Shown here in pieces: positions 8,083 through 15,995 of a DNA stretch of 64,000 bases. Where the stretch lies: positions 150,143 through 214,142 of the forward strand of contig NZ_VOUA01000004.1 in the NCBI RefSeq assembly GCF_024372725.1, written 5' to 3'. Position numbers and translations under genes: made by a program. The notes under the pieces were generated by a model. It made no database searches and was not told where the DNA came from. It saw nothing but the letters and a program-made list of their open reading frames with translations. Origin of the DNA: Methanosarcina sp. KYL-1 (GTDB lineage: Archaea > Halobacteriota > Methanosarcinia > Methanosarcinales > Methanosarcinaceae). Position 1 is the first letter of the stretch. Each line of letters starts with the position of its first letter.

Positions 8083-9681
8083 ATGTCTTCAGCCCTTGCT
8101 ATAGGACTTCATTCTCTAATCTCCGATCCTATAAATATAGTGTCGTCTTCGTCCCAGCTTTCCGATAGGCTGATAAGGCATGAACTTACGGTCGTGATCC
8201 CGGCTTTTAATGAGGAATCTTCCATCGGCAGTGAAGTTTTGCTTGCGGCAAGTTATGCTGACCGTGTGCTTGTGCTTGACAGGGGTTCTACTGATCGGAC
8301 TATGGAAGTTGCGGCTCTTGGGGGGGCAAGGGTCGTACCTCTTAACGGGGGAGAGGAAGCGCTTCTCAAGTCTCTTTACAGGGCTTCCCTTGATTCGGAA
8401 CTTGTGGCGCTCATTTATCCGGAGTGCATGCAGGACATAGACTTGCTGTCTCACGTCCTTGAGCCTCTGAGACAGGGCGGCTGTGAACTTTCGGTGGGTT
8501 CCTGGCCGTGCAGGCTCTCATGCGAACTGGAAAACGTCATGCTTCTTAACGGGAAAAAAACTACCAGGGATAATGTGGGCTTTCTTGCCGTAACCGCGGC
8601 TTCACTCCAAAAACTCAGTTCCGGCCAGGAGAACCTGTCTTTAAAAGCTCTGCTCTCTGCCGCAAAAGCGGAAAACCTGAAGATTAATTACATGAGCTTT
8701 GAGGCGGACCCTCTGTTCAGGAAGCTTGAAAGCTGCAGGATCGGAGTTGTGGTGCCGGCCTACAATGAAGAACTGCTCATCGGGGATACTCTGAAGGGGA
8801 TTCCGGAGTATGTGGACAGGATTTATGTGATCGATGACGGAAGCACGGACCGGACAGGGGAGGTCGTGAAAAGTTCCGGAGACCCCAGGGTCGTGTATTT
8901 CCGCCATGAGGTAAATAAGGGGGTAGGGGCAGGGATAGTTAACGGGTACAAACTGGCCTTAAGGGACGAAATGGATGTAGTTGCAGTTATGGCCGGGGAT
9001 AACCAGATGGATCCTGCCCAGCTTCCCAGGCTGCTTTTCCCTATCCTTGAAGGGGAGGCAGACTACACCAAAGGCAACAGGCTTCTCTCCGAAGATTTCA
9101 TGGTCGGGATGAGCAGGTGGAGGTCTTTTGGGAACCTGCTCCTCAGCCTGCTGACGAAGATCGGGAGCGGGTACTGGCAGGTCATGGACCCCCAGAACGG
9201 CTATACAGCCATTTCCAGGCGTGCGCTCGAGGTCCTTGAGCTGGACTCGGTTTATCCATACTATGGCTACTGTAACGACCTGTTGATCAAACTGAACGCT
9301 TTCGGAATGAGGGTTATGGACGTGGTGATCCCGGCCCGCTACGGCAGGGAGAAATCGTCCATAAAATACAGCAAATATATCCTCAAGGTCTCACCCATGC
9401 TTTTCAGGGGCTTTCTCTGGAGGCTCAGGGTCAAGTACACTGTCCTGGACTTCCACCCGCTGGTTCTCTTCTATGTGGTGGGGATGCTTGCCCTGCCTGC
9501 GGGCATGATCCTTGGGTTCCTGATCTTTTTACAGTCACTGCTGCAAAACCCTCTTCCCTCCTACTACACCATGCTTGACCTCTTCATGCTGGGCATGGGG
9601 GTACAGATGCTTCTTTTCGGGATGCTCTTTGACATGCAGGCCGAAAAGAAAAGGAGTGAAAGTGGTAGAATTGATTTTTGA
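8083..9681 (+). CDS. Membrane glycosyltransferase with two GT2-like halves
   Basis: A 532-residue family-2 glycosyltransferase. The second half holds a complete GT-A core: VVVPAYNEELLIGDTL (about residue 225), VIDDGSTDRTGEV, a VMAGDNQMDP acidic motif, then MDPQNGYTAISRRAL, as in dolichyl/polyprenyl-phosphate sugar transferases. Two to three hydrophobic helices follow near the C-terminus (LVLFYVVGMLALPAGMILGF and MLDLFMLGMGVQMLLFGMLF). Residues 35-180 look like a second, degenerate copy: VVIPAFNEESSIGSEV and VLDRGSTDRTMEV, with the first metal-site aspartate replaced by Arg (DRGS for DDGS) and no second acidic motif. The DPM1-like sequence suggests transfer of a sugar from a nucleotide sugar to a membrane-lipid carrier or glycan. 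It is divergent from the nucleotide-sugar operon, and GGGGAGTGA precedes the start. Confidence 0.85.
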   Translation: MSSALAIGLHSLISDPINIVSSSSQLSDRLIRHELTVVIPAFNEESSIGSEVLLAASYADRVLVLDRGSTDRTMEVAALGGARVVPLNGGEEALLKSLYRASLDSELVALIYPECMQDIDLLSHVLEPLRQGGCELSVGSWPCRLSCELENVMLLNGKKTTRDNVGFLAVTAASLQKLSSGQENLSLKALLSAAKAENLKINYMSFEADPLFRKLESCRIGVVVPAYNEELLIGDTLKGIPEYVDRIYVIDDGSTDRTGEVVKSSGDPRVVYFRHEVNKGVGAGIVNGYKLALRDEMDVVAVMAGDNQMDPAQLPRLLFPILEGEADYTKGNRLLSEDFMVGMSRWRSFGNLLLSLLTKIGSGYWQVMDPQNGYTAISRRALEVLELDSVYPYYGYCNDLLIKLNAFGMRVMDVVIPARYGREKSSIKYSKYILKVSPMLFRGFLWRLRVKYTVLDFHPLVLFYVVGMLALPAGMILGFLIFLQSLLQNPLPSYYTMLDLFMLGMGVQMLLFGMLFDMQAEKKRSESGRIDF

Positions 9682-9683
9682 CG

Positions 9684-9735
9684 TGTGAGACGGGAAGCCC
9701 GGTAAGGGCATTTTCATCTCACCGTTTTTATGATT
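9684..9735. terminator. Possible terminator between convergent genes
   Basis: GTGAGA (9686-) and TCTCAC (about 9716-) form inverted arms around an inner CGGGAAGCCCG, followed by CCGTTTTTATG and further T-runs. It sits between the convergent glycosyltransferase and the YdjM-like gene. The stem is interrupted, so support is modest. Confidence 0.4.
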
Positions 9736-9749
9736 CTTTTTTATCTCAC

Positions 9750-10307
9750 CTATTTTATCAAGAATCCATTTTTTTTCATTAACTTGCTGCTTTTCATTTT
9801 CAGCCTTACGTAACTGGCCGTAAACAGCAGGGTAATCCCAAGCCCTATTATTTCGGACGCGAAAACCCCTGCATAAACCGGGTCATAAGCACGGCCGAGA
9901 ATTACCATGAAGTACTCAAGAAAATTCCCGTAAATCGTGTCCTGTGGAAACCCCCAGCCAAAAAGCGGCCAGAACAGGACTTCGGGGCTGTTCCAGATCC
10001 GGTCTTCGAGCAGGTGGCAAAAAGAGGCTCCTGCAAGGACCAGGGGAAGTGAATACAGTTTCCTCCGGTAAACTAAATACCCTGCAAGGCCTAGCAAAAT
10101 CACGAAGAGCAGGGTATGGGCAAAAATCCGGCCGCTTCCGATAGTTTCCGCAAGGATTATCCTTCCCAGGGGCTTATCGATGAAGTCAGGACAGAGCGAC
10201 CCAAAGGCAACCAATTGGTAATCGAACCTGAAGTTTTTTTCAGGAAATAAATGGTCCAGTGAATAAAAAATCCCCAGGGTGATTCCTATATGCCCGAAAA
10301 TGAACAT
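9750..10307 (-). CDS. YdjM/metal-dependent hydrolase-like integral membrane protein
   Basis: A 185-residue membrane protein with four to five hydrophobic helices. The N-terminal MFIFGHIGITLGIFY, the SLCPDFIDKP loop and the later GASFCHLLEDRIWN form the conserved His/Asp pattern of the YdjM / LexA-binding inner-membrane family (PF04307). Members of this family are often called metal-dependent hydrolases, without firm biochemical proof. The start ATG at 10307 has no Shine-Dalgarno; TTATAAAAA on the minus strand lies about 25-33 nt upstream, so the mRNA may be leaderless. A very basic C-terminus (KMKSSKLMKKNG) follows the last helix. It is convergent with the glycosyltransferase and has no obvious functional link to either neighbour. 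Confidence 0.72.
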   Translation of the reverse strand: MFIFGHIGITLGIFYSLDHLFPEKNFRFDYQLVAFGSLCPDFIDKPLGRIILAETIGSGRIFAHTLLFVILLGLAGYLVYRRKLYSLPLVLAGASFCHLLEDRIWNSPEVLFWPLFGWGFPQDTIYGNFLEYFMVILGRAYDPVYAGVFASEIIGLGITLLFTASYVRLKMKSSKLMKKNGFLIK

Positions 10308-10432
10308 CGGGTTTTAAAAAAGCCTTTTTTTTATAACATATCTATTTGTTTATAATGTTTGTTGAGCCGACCTGCCGAAATGACCTGCCGGCACAAAGTT
10401 CAGGTTTTCTTATTCAAAACTCGTGAAATATT

Positions 10433-11137
10433 TCAGGCTTGGCACTCACTTACCAGCTTTTCCACAAGCTCCTGCCGGATGACCGTGCTCCGGTCTCCGC
10501 CGCAGACCATGCCCCTGACTCCTATAATATCGGGTCCGATCCTTTCGAGTACGGGAAGGTCCTCGAATTTCAGGGAACCGGCAATTGCAACTTCAAGTCC
10601 GTGTTCGTGGGCAAGTTCCGCAAACATGGTAAGTTCTTTTTCGTCCATGAATTCAAAGGTGGATTTTCCGTCCTTGACTCCGGTGTCCACCATAACCACA
10701 TCTGCCCCGGCCTCTGCGGCAACTGCGGGGAGCAGCATGGGAGAGATCGAATTGATGCGTTTGTAGTCCGAATACCCGGAAGCAACTACCTTTTTCGTGG
10801 GGTCGTAATCCTTTACAGCCTCTGTAATTCTGGTGAGCAGTTCAAGAGCCTGGGCTTCGGTCTGGATGTCGTACAGCCCCACCTTGATGTAGTCTGCCCC
10901 GGCAACTGCTGCCCCCAGGGCTGCAAGGGAGGCGGTCCCGGGCTTGTAGTTGAAGTCTCCTATGGTTGCGCTGATAGGTTGCCTGCCGTTTACGGCTTCT
11001 TTTACTTCCCTGATGACCCAGGGGAAATTGGCTCCGAGGGAACCTTCTTTAGGGTTTTTGACGTCAACGATGTCTGCGCCGCCATTGGAAGCGATGACCG
11101 CTTCTTCCCTGTTAATTGGACTTACAAGCAGTTTCAT
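10433..11137 (-). CDS. mfnB: (5-formylfuran-3-yl)methyl phosphate synthase
   Basis: Condenses two glyceraldehyde-3-phosphate molecules into the furan precursor of methanofuran, the first C1 carrier of CO2-linked methanogenesis. The 234-residue TIM-barrel sequence begins with MKLLVSPINREEA. It keeps Asp25 and Lys27 (DIVDVKNPKEG), Lys85 (ADYIKVGLYD), and Asp151 and Lys155 (MVDTGVKDGKS), which match in number the active-site residues I recall for Methanocaldococcus MfnB (old DUF556). GAGG lies 6 nt before the ATG. It is divergently transcribed from a HisA-like barrel gene 129 bp away; both promoters must share that spacer. Confidence 0.93.
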   Translation of the reverse strand: MKLLVSPINREEAVIASNGGADIVDVKNPKEGSLGANFPWVIREVKEAVNGRQPISATIGDFNYKPGTASLAALGAAVAGADYIKVGLYDIQTEAQALELLTRITEAVKDYDPTKKVVASGYSDYKRINSISPMLLPAVAAEAGADVVMVDTGVKDGKSTFEFMDEKELTMFAELAHEHGLEVAIAGSLKFEDLPVLERIGPDIIGVRGMVCGGDRSTVIRQELVEKLVSECQA

Positions 11138-11266
11138 ATAATGCCTCTTATAAAATATCTCTTATAATGCCGTGGGATTAGATTTCAAATAATGAATATT
11201 TTTTCTTTTATACAATGCATCTTATTTTTATATTTTTTTATAGGATGATGTAACTATGGGATAAGT

Positions 11267-11983
11267 ATGTTCCGAGTAGTTTTTGTAATGGACATATTTA
11301 ACCGTAACGTGGTTCTTGCAAAAGGAGGAGTCCGGGAACATTACCGTCCCGTTTCGGATTCCAGCAGCGTGTGCTCCGGTTCGGACCCACTGGAGATCGT
11401 TGGGGCTCTGCAGCCCCGGGAAGTCTACATTGCCGACCTCAATGTACTGCAGGGCAAAGGCTCCCCTGACATAAATGCGGAGGTAGTCAGGGCCGTGAGT
11501 TTGAAGGCGGACACAATGCTTGATTTCGGGGTCTCGTCTCCGGAAGGAGCAAAAAGAGCGTTGTCTATTGCGGGCACGGCAGTCGTAGGCACGGAGACCG
11601 GCACATTTGCATCGATCCGGGAAGCGGCTTTTGAAAATCCGGGGAGGATAAGTGTCAGCATTGATATGAAGCACGGAAAAGTGCTGAAGCAGGACCCTGA
11701 ACTCCCGGAAGACCCCTTCGAAATCGTAAAGATGCTTAACGGGCTTCCCCTTAAAGACCTCATTTTCCTTGACCTTGACAGGGTCGGGACTGCTTCCGGG
11801 TTTGATTCTGAGTTCCTCAAAGAACTGGCCGAACAATCGGGACACAGCGTGCTGCTGGGAGGAGGAGTCAAGGATATGGATGACCTTTTTACCCTTGATA
11901 AGCTCGGAGTCAGGGGCGCTCTGGTAGCAACAGCTGTTCATTCGGGCGCTGTCTCTCCGGAAGTGCTGAGGTCAGGGCTTTAA
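11267..11983 (+). CDS. HisA/HisF-related TIM-barrel protein (COG1411 type)
   Basis: A 238-residue (beta/alpha)8-barrel related to ProFAR isomerase HisA. It keeps the first catalytic-type aspartate region (FVMDIFNRNVVLAKGG, Asp9). It also keeps the second half-barrel aspartate region (ISVSIDMKHGKVL) and a C-terminal phosphate-binding region (LLGGGVKDMDDL, then VRGALVATAVHSG). True HisA is expected elsewhere with the his genes; this branch is a methanogen-enriched paralogue without an assigned reaction as far as I know. It faces away from mfnB across 129 bp, which hints at a phosphorylated small-molecule substrate in coenzyme biosynthesis. TTTTATATTTTTTTATAGG lies about 25-45 nt upstream and no strong ribosome site is seen, so the transcript may have a short leader. 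Confidence 0.72.
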   Translation: MFRVVFVMDIFNRNVVLAKGGVREHYRPVSDSSSVCSGSDPLEIVGALQPREVYIADLNVLQGKGSPDINAEVVRAVSLKADTMLDFGVSSPEGAKRALSIAGTAVVGTETGTFASIREAAFENPGRISVSIDMKHGKVLKQDPELPEDPFEIVKMLNGLPLKDLIFLDLDRVGTASGFDSEFLKELAEQSGHSVLLGGGVKDMDDLFTLDKLGVRGALVATAVHSGAVSPEVLRSGL

Positions 11984-12119
11984 GGAGTTTTTTTGAGGCC
12001 CTGGTTGGGTGTGTAGTCAGGGTGTGTAGGGACTGATAGGGACTATATAAGATCTTGAGTATCATTTATATGAGATCAGTTGATTTCATCTTAAACACAG
12101 ATTTCATGAGGTTTACAGC

Positions 12120-12428
12120 ATGGCAAAGAAGAAAATAACCGAGGAGATCATTGAGGAGAGTACCGAGGAGAGTACCGAAAAGAGTACCGAAAAGAGCGTT
12201 GAGGAAAGCTCTGAGGAAAGCAGCGGAGACGGGTATGTGGAAATAAAAATGGGAGGCGGATGGTACATGACTGTTTCCCTTGCTCACAGCGACCGCTTCG
12301 AAAAAGAATACGTCGAACTCGCAAAAGAGCGGGGGGGCGTAAAAAAGTCCCGGTTCAACCTGAACCCCTCCCATGTCAGGATGCTCGGGGAAGCCCTTAT
12401 CAAATTTGCAGATGACAACGGGCTGTGA
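12120..12428 (+). CDS. Small acidic protein with Ser/Glu repeat and conserved C-terminal domain
   Basis: A 102-residue protein that I do not recognise. Residues 8-38 form a low-complexity acidic tract made of EEST/EKST repeats, encoded by a 12-bp DNA repeat (GAGAGTACCGAG-like). After it comes a compact segment of about 65 residues (YVEIKMGGGWYMTVSLAHSD, then RFNLNPSHVRMLGEALIKFA) that looks like a folded alpha/beta domain. GAGGT sits 7 nt before the ATG, supporting translation. A TATA-like GGACTATATAAGATC lies at about 12040-12054. It converges on tmk. The repeat tract can be expected to vary in length between strains. No function is inferred. Confidence 0.75.
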   Translation: MAKKKITEEIIEESTEESTEKSTEKSVEESSEESSGDGYVEIKMGGGWYMTVSLAHSDRFEKEYVELAKERGGVKKSRFNLNPSHVRMLGEALIKFADDNGL

Positions 12429-12467
12429 CCTGTATACCTCTGCCCCAGGTAGTCTCTTAAGGTCTTT

Positions 12468-12505
12468 CAGGGGGCTTTTTTTCCTTTTATCTTTCTTTTT
12501 TCTCT
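12468..12505. terminator. T-rich terminator between convergent genes
   Basis: CTTTCAGGGGGC is followed by TTTTTTTCCTTTTATCTTTCTTTTTTC on the plus strand, the poly-U type of archaeal terminator, placed just after the stop of the acidic small protein. Confidence 0.5.
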
Positions 12506-12522
12506 CCTTCACTCTCTGTCAA

Positions 12523-13137
12523 TTACTGCCGGAGAAATTCCAGGAGTTTTTCCACCACTTTCCTTTCCACGGCTTCCTGGGGTTTGCTGGCATCTATTAT
12601 CATGAAACGTTCGGGCTCTTTTGCGGCAAGTTTCAGGAAGATTTCCCGCACTCCCCTTAAAAACTCGATTTTTTCGAACTTTGTCTGCTCTCCCCTCTTT
12701 CCACAGCGTTCAACTGCGGTTTCGGGTTCTATGTCAAAGAGGAATGTCAGGTCAGGGACAACGGTCCAGCCCCTGTGCAGGTTCCTGACCCATTCAAGGG
12801 GGTTTTCCATGCGGGTTTTCAGGGTCATACCCTGGTAAGCGTAACGGCTGTCCGAGTAGCGGTCCGATATTACGGCTTTTCCGTCCTCAAGGGCGGGCTT
12901 TACGAGTTTTGCCAGATGTTCGGCATGGTCGGCGGTAAAAAGGAAGAGTTCGGCAAGCTGGTCGGTGTCCGACTGGATGGCCTGTTCAACTGCATCCCCG
13001 GTCAAAGTCCCGCGGGTGGGTTCCCGGGTAAATACCGGGTTAAGTCTCAGGAGTTCCGGGTTTTCCTGCAGTTTTCTTGCAACCGTGCTTTTGCCGGAGC
13101 CGTCAATGCCTTCAAGAGTTATCAGTTTGCCTTTCAT
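12523..13137 (-). CDS. tmk: dTMP (thymidylate) kinase
   Basis: Phosphorylates dTMP to dTDP using ATP. The 204-residue sequence has a P-loop near the N-terminus (LEGIDGSGKST), the TREPT substrate loop, the DRYSDSRYAYQG motif and a basic LID region (ERCGKRGEQTKFEK). Length and motif spacing are normal. The start ATG is preceded by a 45-nt pure A/G leader on the coding strand (complement of 13148-13192) ending in a weak CGGCGGTCGT; no classic ribosome site is obvious. It is divergent from the DUF166 gene, which some annotations relate loosely to thymidylate metabolism; I treat that link as weak. Confidence 0.92.
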   Translation of the reverse strand: MKGKLITLEGIDGSGKSTVARKLQENPELLRLNPVFTREPTRGTLTGDAVEQAIQSDTDQLAELFLFTADHAEHLAKLVKPALEDGKAVISDRYSDSRYAYQGMTLKTRMENPLEWVRNLHRGWTVVPDLTFLFDIEPETAVERCGKRGEQTKFEKIEFLRGVREIFLKLAAKEPERFMIIDASKPQEAVERKVVEKLLEFLRQ

Positions 13138-13147
13138 ACGACCGCCG

Positions 13148-13340
13148 TTTTCTTCTTTTTCTTTTTCTTCTTTTTCTTCTTCTTCTTCTTTTACAGGGTT
13201 TTTACTGAAATGCTTTTTGTTATTTATATCTCTATGTGGGGTTTTTCCCCGGGGCCGAAGGAGGGGCCGAAGGAGAGGCCCAAGAAGAGACCAAAGGAGA
13301 GGCCAAAGGGAGGCCGAAGAGGGGCCGAAGGAGGGACAGA
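13148..13340. repeat. Homopyrimidine tract and purine-rich repeats between tmk and DUF166
   Basis: Positions 13148-13192 are pure T/C on the plus strand. Positions 13246-13340 are a degenerate array of GGCCGAAGGAGG and GGCCAAAGGGAGG-type units on the plus strand. Between them lies an ordinary AT-rich segment that must carry the tmk promoter. Frames reading through the repeats are low-complexity artefacts. Confidence 0.65.
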
Positions 13341-13367
13341 CGGCCGAATCCGATATAAAATAAGCAC

Positions 13368-13377
13368 CTATATATAC
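13368..13377 (+). promoter_or_regulatory. TATA box of the DUF166 gene, leaderless mRNA likely
   Basis: CTATATATAC is centred about 28 nt before the ATG at 13401 and no Shine-Dalgarno precedes that ATG. With the usual archaeal spacing of about 25 nt, transcription would begin within a few bases of the start codon. A second, weaker box GATATAAAAT lies at about 13352-13361. Confidence 0.55.
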
Positions 13378-13400
13378 AATATCAAAAATAACTTACAGTA

Positions 13401-14063
13401 ATGACTGTAATCGGAGTTATCACCCGGGGCAAATACGGGCACCGGTTGATTGAGGCCGTCAGGGAACACAGTGATTTTTCGGTTGTTTCTACCGACCTGC
13501 CTGAGTTTGTGCCCGTGTTCATTGAGGAGCCTGATGAATTTCTGGAGAACCTGAATTTTGACCGGAGGGTATTTTCGGCTGAGATAGTGATTACCTATTC
13601 CCTGCATCCGGACCTTACCTCTGCAATTGCCAAACTTGCAGCCAGAGCCGGTGTACGCTCTTTGATCGTGCCGGGCGGGCCTTCCAGGGCTTCCATTCCG
13701 GAACTTGAAAAGATCTCCGCAGACTCTGGCATGGACATTGAAGTGGACGAGATCTGCTGTACTCTGGAAGCCAACGCCTGCAACCGGCCCTTTGCGGATA
13801 TTTTCGGGTCTCCTGTCCTGAAAGTAAAGACAAAGGATGGAAAAATTGCCGGGGTTGAAGTTATAAAAGGCGCACCCTGCGGAAGCACCTGGCACATGGC
13901 AAAAGAACTCGTAGGAGTTCCCGTAAAGGACGCCCCCCCTAAAGCCGGGCTTATTGTCCAGCAGTACCCCTGCCGTGCGGTCCGGGGGGAAATGGGCGGG
14001 ATCCATATGTCCGGGGAACTGCATAAGCAGGCGCTGATAAAAGCACTTGAAAATGAGGAGTGA
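13401..14063 (+). CDS. DUF166 family protein
   Basis: A 220-residue archaeal protein of the DUF166 family (PF02593). Visible features are an N-terminal VIGVITRGKYGHRLIE strand-loop-helix, the conserved VPGGPSRASIPELEK segment, two cysteines in DEICCTLEANAC (about residues 119-125), and GAPCGSTWHMAKELVG near residue 160. The C-terminus contains GLIVQQYPCRAVRGEMGGIHMSG. The several conserved cysteines suggest a metal or Fe-S centre or redox chemistry. The function is not established to my knowledge; labels linking the family to thymidylate synthesis are unproven, although tmk is the divergent neighbour. The start ATG appears to be read from a leaderless transcript. Confidence 0.8.
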   Translation: MTVIGVITRGKYGHRLIEAVREHSDFSVVSTDLPEFVPVFIEEPDEFLENLNFDRRVFSAEIVITYSLHPDLTSAIAKLAARAGVRSLIVPGGPSRASIPELEKISADSGMDIEVDEICCTLEANACNRPFADIFGSPVLKVKTKDGKIAGVEVIKGAPCGSTWHMAKELVGVPVKDAPPKAGLIVQQYPCRAVRGEMGGIHMSGELHKQALIKALENEE

Positions 14064-14197
14064 CTATATATTCTTTGAAAAAATATCTTCTATATATGGC
14101 CGGTTTTTTCGTGGGGTTCGGTTTTTTCTGAGAATTTGCCGGCTTTTCTACCTGCACAGGTTATTAATGCCGTGCCGGGGGTGAGAACATTAAATCC

Positions 14198-14614
14198 ATG
14201 ACAATATCCGAAGACTCAGGGCCTGAAGAACTCGAAGCAATAGCATTTGCCGTGCATTCGCTGGTGGGGCTTCCAACCACCATCCGAAGTCTCAAGCGAA
14301 AGGGGCTTCGCCTGGAAAAGGGAAAAATCCTTGACAGGGACTACACGGGCCCGATACTCGAAGAGGTGCTCAGGACCAACAAAATCGCACATGAGGTCCC
14401 CAAAGAAGGCATGTACAGGGGAAAACATGTGGCAGTTGCTCCCATCCGCTCAAAGGAAGGCGAGGTTGTTGCAGCACTCGGGATAGTGGACCTGCTGGCA
14501 ACCATTGACCTCTCTGTTGTCTTCCAGGGATACCCTTCCGTACTGGAGGAAGTCGAGGAAGCAAAGAAGTGTGTGGAAGAAAAAAAGCTTGAATCTGGTG
14601 AAGAACAAATCTGA
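14198..14614 (+). CDS. DUF2111 family protein
   Basis: A 138-residue small protein of the methanogen-restricted DUF2111 family. Seen: AFAVHSLVGLPTTIRSLKRKG at the N-terminus, then KILDRDYTGPILEEVL, and VAVAPIRSKEGEVVAALGIVDLL. The last pattern resembles a PAS/GAF-like sensor strand set and is followed by a short acidic helix. GGGGGTGAG lies about 12 nt before the ATG, a little far but usable. It follows DUF166 by 134 bp on the same strand, with TATA-like CTATATATGG at about 14091-14100, so it may have its own promoter. The function is unknown; a ligand-sensing or small-molecule-binding role is only a guess from the fold-like pattern. Confidence 0.75.
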   Translation: MTISEDSGPEELEAIAFAVHSLVGLPTTIRSLKRKGLRLEKGKILDRDYTGPILEEVLRTNKIAHEVPKEGMYRGKHVAVAPIRSKEGEVVAALGIVDLLATIDLSVVFQGYPSVLEEVEEAKKCVEEKKLESGEEQI

Positions 14615-14758
14615 GTAATAAAAGGGATGTATTCTCCTGAATAAAAAAAGGGATGTATTATTGGAGGGTTTTGTCCCTTGCTTGATTAGCCCGGGACAGT
14701 TTCCGGTTTCCTCCAATTAAGATCCTTATTTTAATCCTTGAAAGACTTTTTCCGGTGT

Positions 14759-15589
14759 TTATTCCGGCTTTTCGTACAGTCCGGTCTTTTTCAGCAGTCT
14801 GCCGTCCTTTGCGTGGGGCTGCCTGAAGACTGTGTCGTTGGATTTCTCGATTTCCCTTGCCTGGGTTGCGAGCTGGGCAGCGGCTCCCATGATCTCGTGT
14901 CCGGCTGCGGCTGTAAGGCATACCTGTTCTATGTCCTTTAACATGAAGCAGGCAGGGAAGTTGACCTGTGCGACTTTTTCAGCCATGTGCAGGGCAGCAA
15001 GAGCTTTTGCTTTTGCATAGGGGTTTGCAAAGCCTGTGTGCTCTACGCATTTTTCGGCTTTTGCGAAGATGTGGGGGAGTTCGAGTTCCTTCCCGGATTT
15101 CCCGGAGGCTACCTGCTCGGTTACCCTGTCGAGTTCTTCCTGGATAAGCCTAACAACACCGCAGATTGAAAGCACTTTCATTGCATCGGAATTGAAAGAT
15201 GCCATCTCTACGGGGTCCAGGAACTCTCTCTTTGCTCCGATGAGGGGGTCTATTGGCAGGATAATATATCCGAAGCCTTCGTCTTCAAACGCCTGGCGGG
15301 CTTCCTTCTTGGTGGGGCCGTCAGAGACCACGATGCAGGGTGTGTCTTTCCAGAGTTCACGGGCGGCAGTCGGGCCCGGAGCCCCTGCGTTCGGGCTGAT
15401 GATGACTACAAAGTCAGGGTTCCACTGCTTGAAGCTTTCAGTGTCTGCGGCTTCAGCGGGGCTCATCTTGGCGCCTGTCCCGAAAACGCGTACGGTGATT
15501 CCCTCTCGTGCTGCAATTTCATCCTGGATCAGGTTGATAACCTGACTCATTCCCAGGTTGCCCAGTTTTAAGAATCCTATGTTGACCAT
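14759..15589 (-). CDS. mtd: F420-dependent methylenetetrahydromethanopterin dehydrogenase
   Basis: Interconverts methylene- and methenyl-H4MPT (or H4SPT) using coenzyme F420, a central step of methanogenesis used in the oxidative direction during growth on methanol. The sequence MVNIGFLKLGNLGMSQVIN followed by VRVFGTGAKMSPAEAADTE and VIISPNAGAPGPTAARELW is characteristic of Mtd. The open frame extends to 15637, but I choose the ATG at 15589: it gives the usual length of about 276 residues and the family N-terminus, and AGGA lies 10 nt upstream. It is divergent from serB. Its activity links directly to the mtaCB methanol operon at the right end of the window. Confidence 0.95.
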   Translation of the reverse strand: MVNIGFLKLGNLGMSQVINLIQDEIAAREGITVRVFGTGAKMSPAEAADTESFKQWNPDFVVIISPNAGAPGPTAARELWKDTPCIVVSDGPTKKEARQAFEDEGFGYIILPIDPLIGAKREFLDPVEMASFNSDAMKVLSICGVVRLIQEELDRVTEQVASGKSGKELELPHIFAKAEKCVEHTGFANPYAKAKALAALHMAEKVAQVNFPACFMLKDIEQVCLTAAAGHEIMGAAAQLATQAREIEKSNDTVFRQPHAKDGRLLKKTGLYEKPE

Positions 15590-15995
15590 TTTTTCAAAAT
15601 CCTGTGTTGACCTTTTAATCAATATTGGAATTCCCATAGGGTTTATAATCCTTTTGGAGATTCCCTCTTCTTATCAACGATATTTTATAAATATTCTTCC
15701 TATTTATAATGATTATTCGGCACATTCTCCCTCCCCTCCGAAAAGCTTAAAAGGGATGTGATTTATTTCAGTCAAAAACGTTGAGATCAATGCTGTTGTT
15801 TTGTGGTTTTGTTTCTGGCAAAATCCATATTATGATTTGAAATAGCTTTCTCCGTTGGTGGGCTTTTAATGTCAGGGCAAATATGTTACACTAATCTGCG
15901 GGGGTACCTCTAAAGCGGTACTTCGGGTAGTGTGCCCTTTTTCGGGAAATGGTCCCGGTATATATCTATCATCATCAGGTCCAGGTTTTGATTGA
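15590..15995. other. Divergent spacer between mtd and serB
   Basis: No gene is seen. GGTATATATCT at 15957-15967 is a good TATA box for serB, about 30 nt before its GTG start. On the minus strand, AATATTTATAAAATATCG (about 15679-15696) is a candidate mtd promoter, which would give a leader of about 70 nt. A short inverted pattern GGTACC-TCTAAAGCG-GTAC lies at about 15901-15922. Confidence 0.5.
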
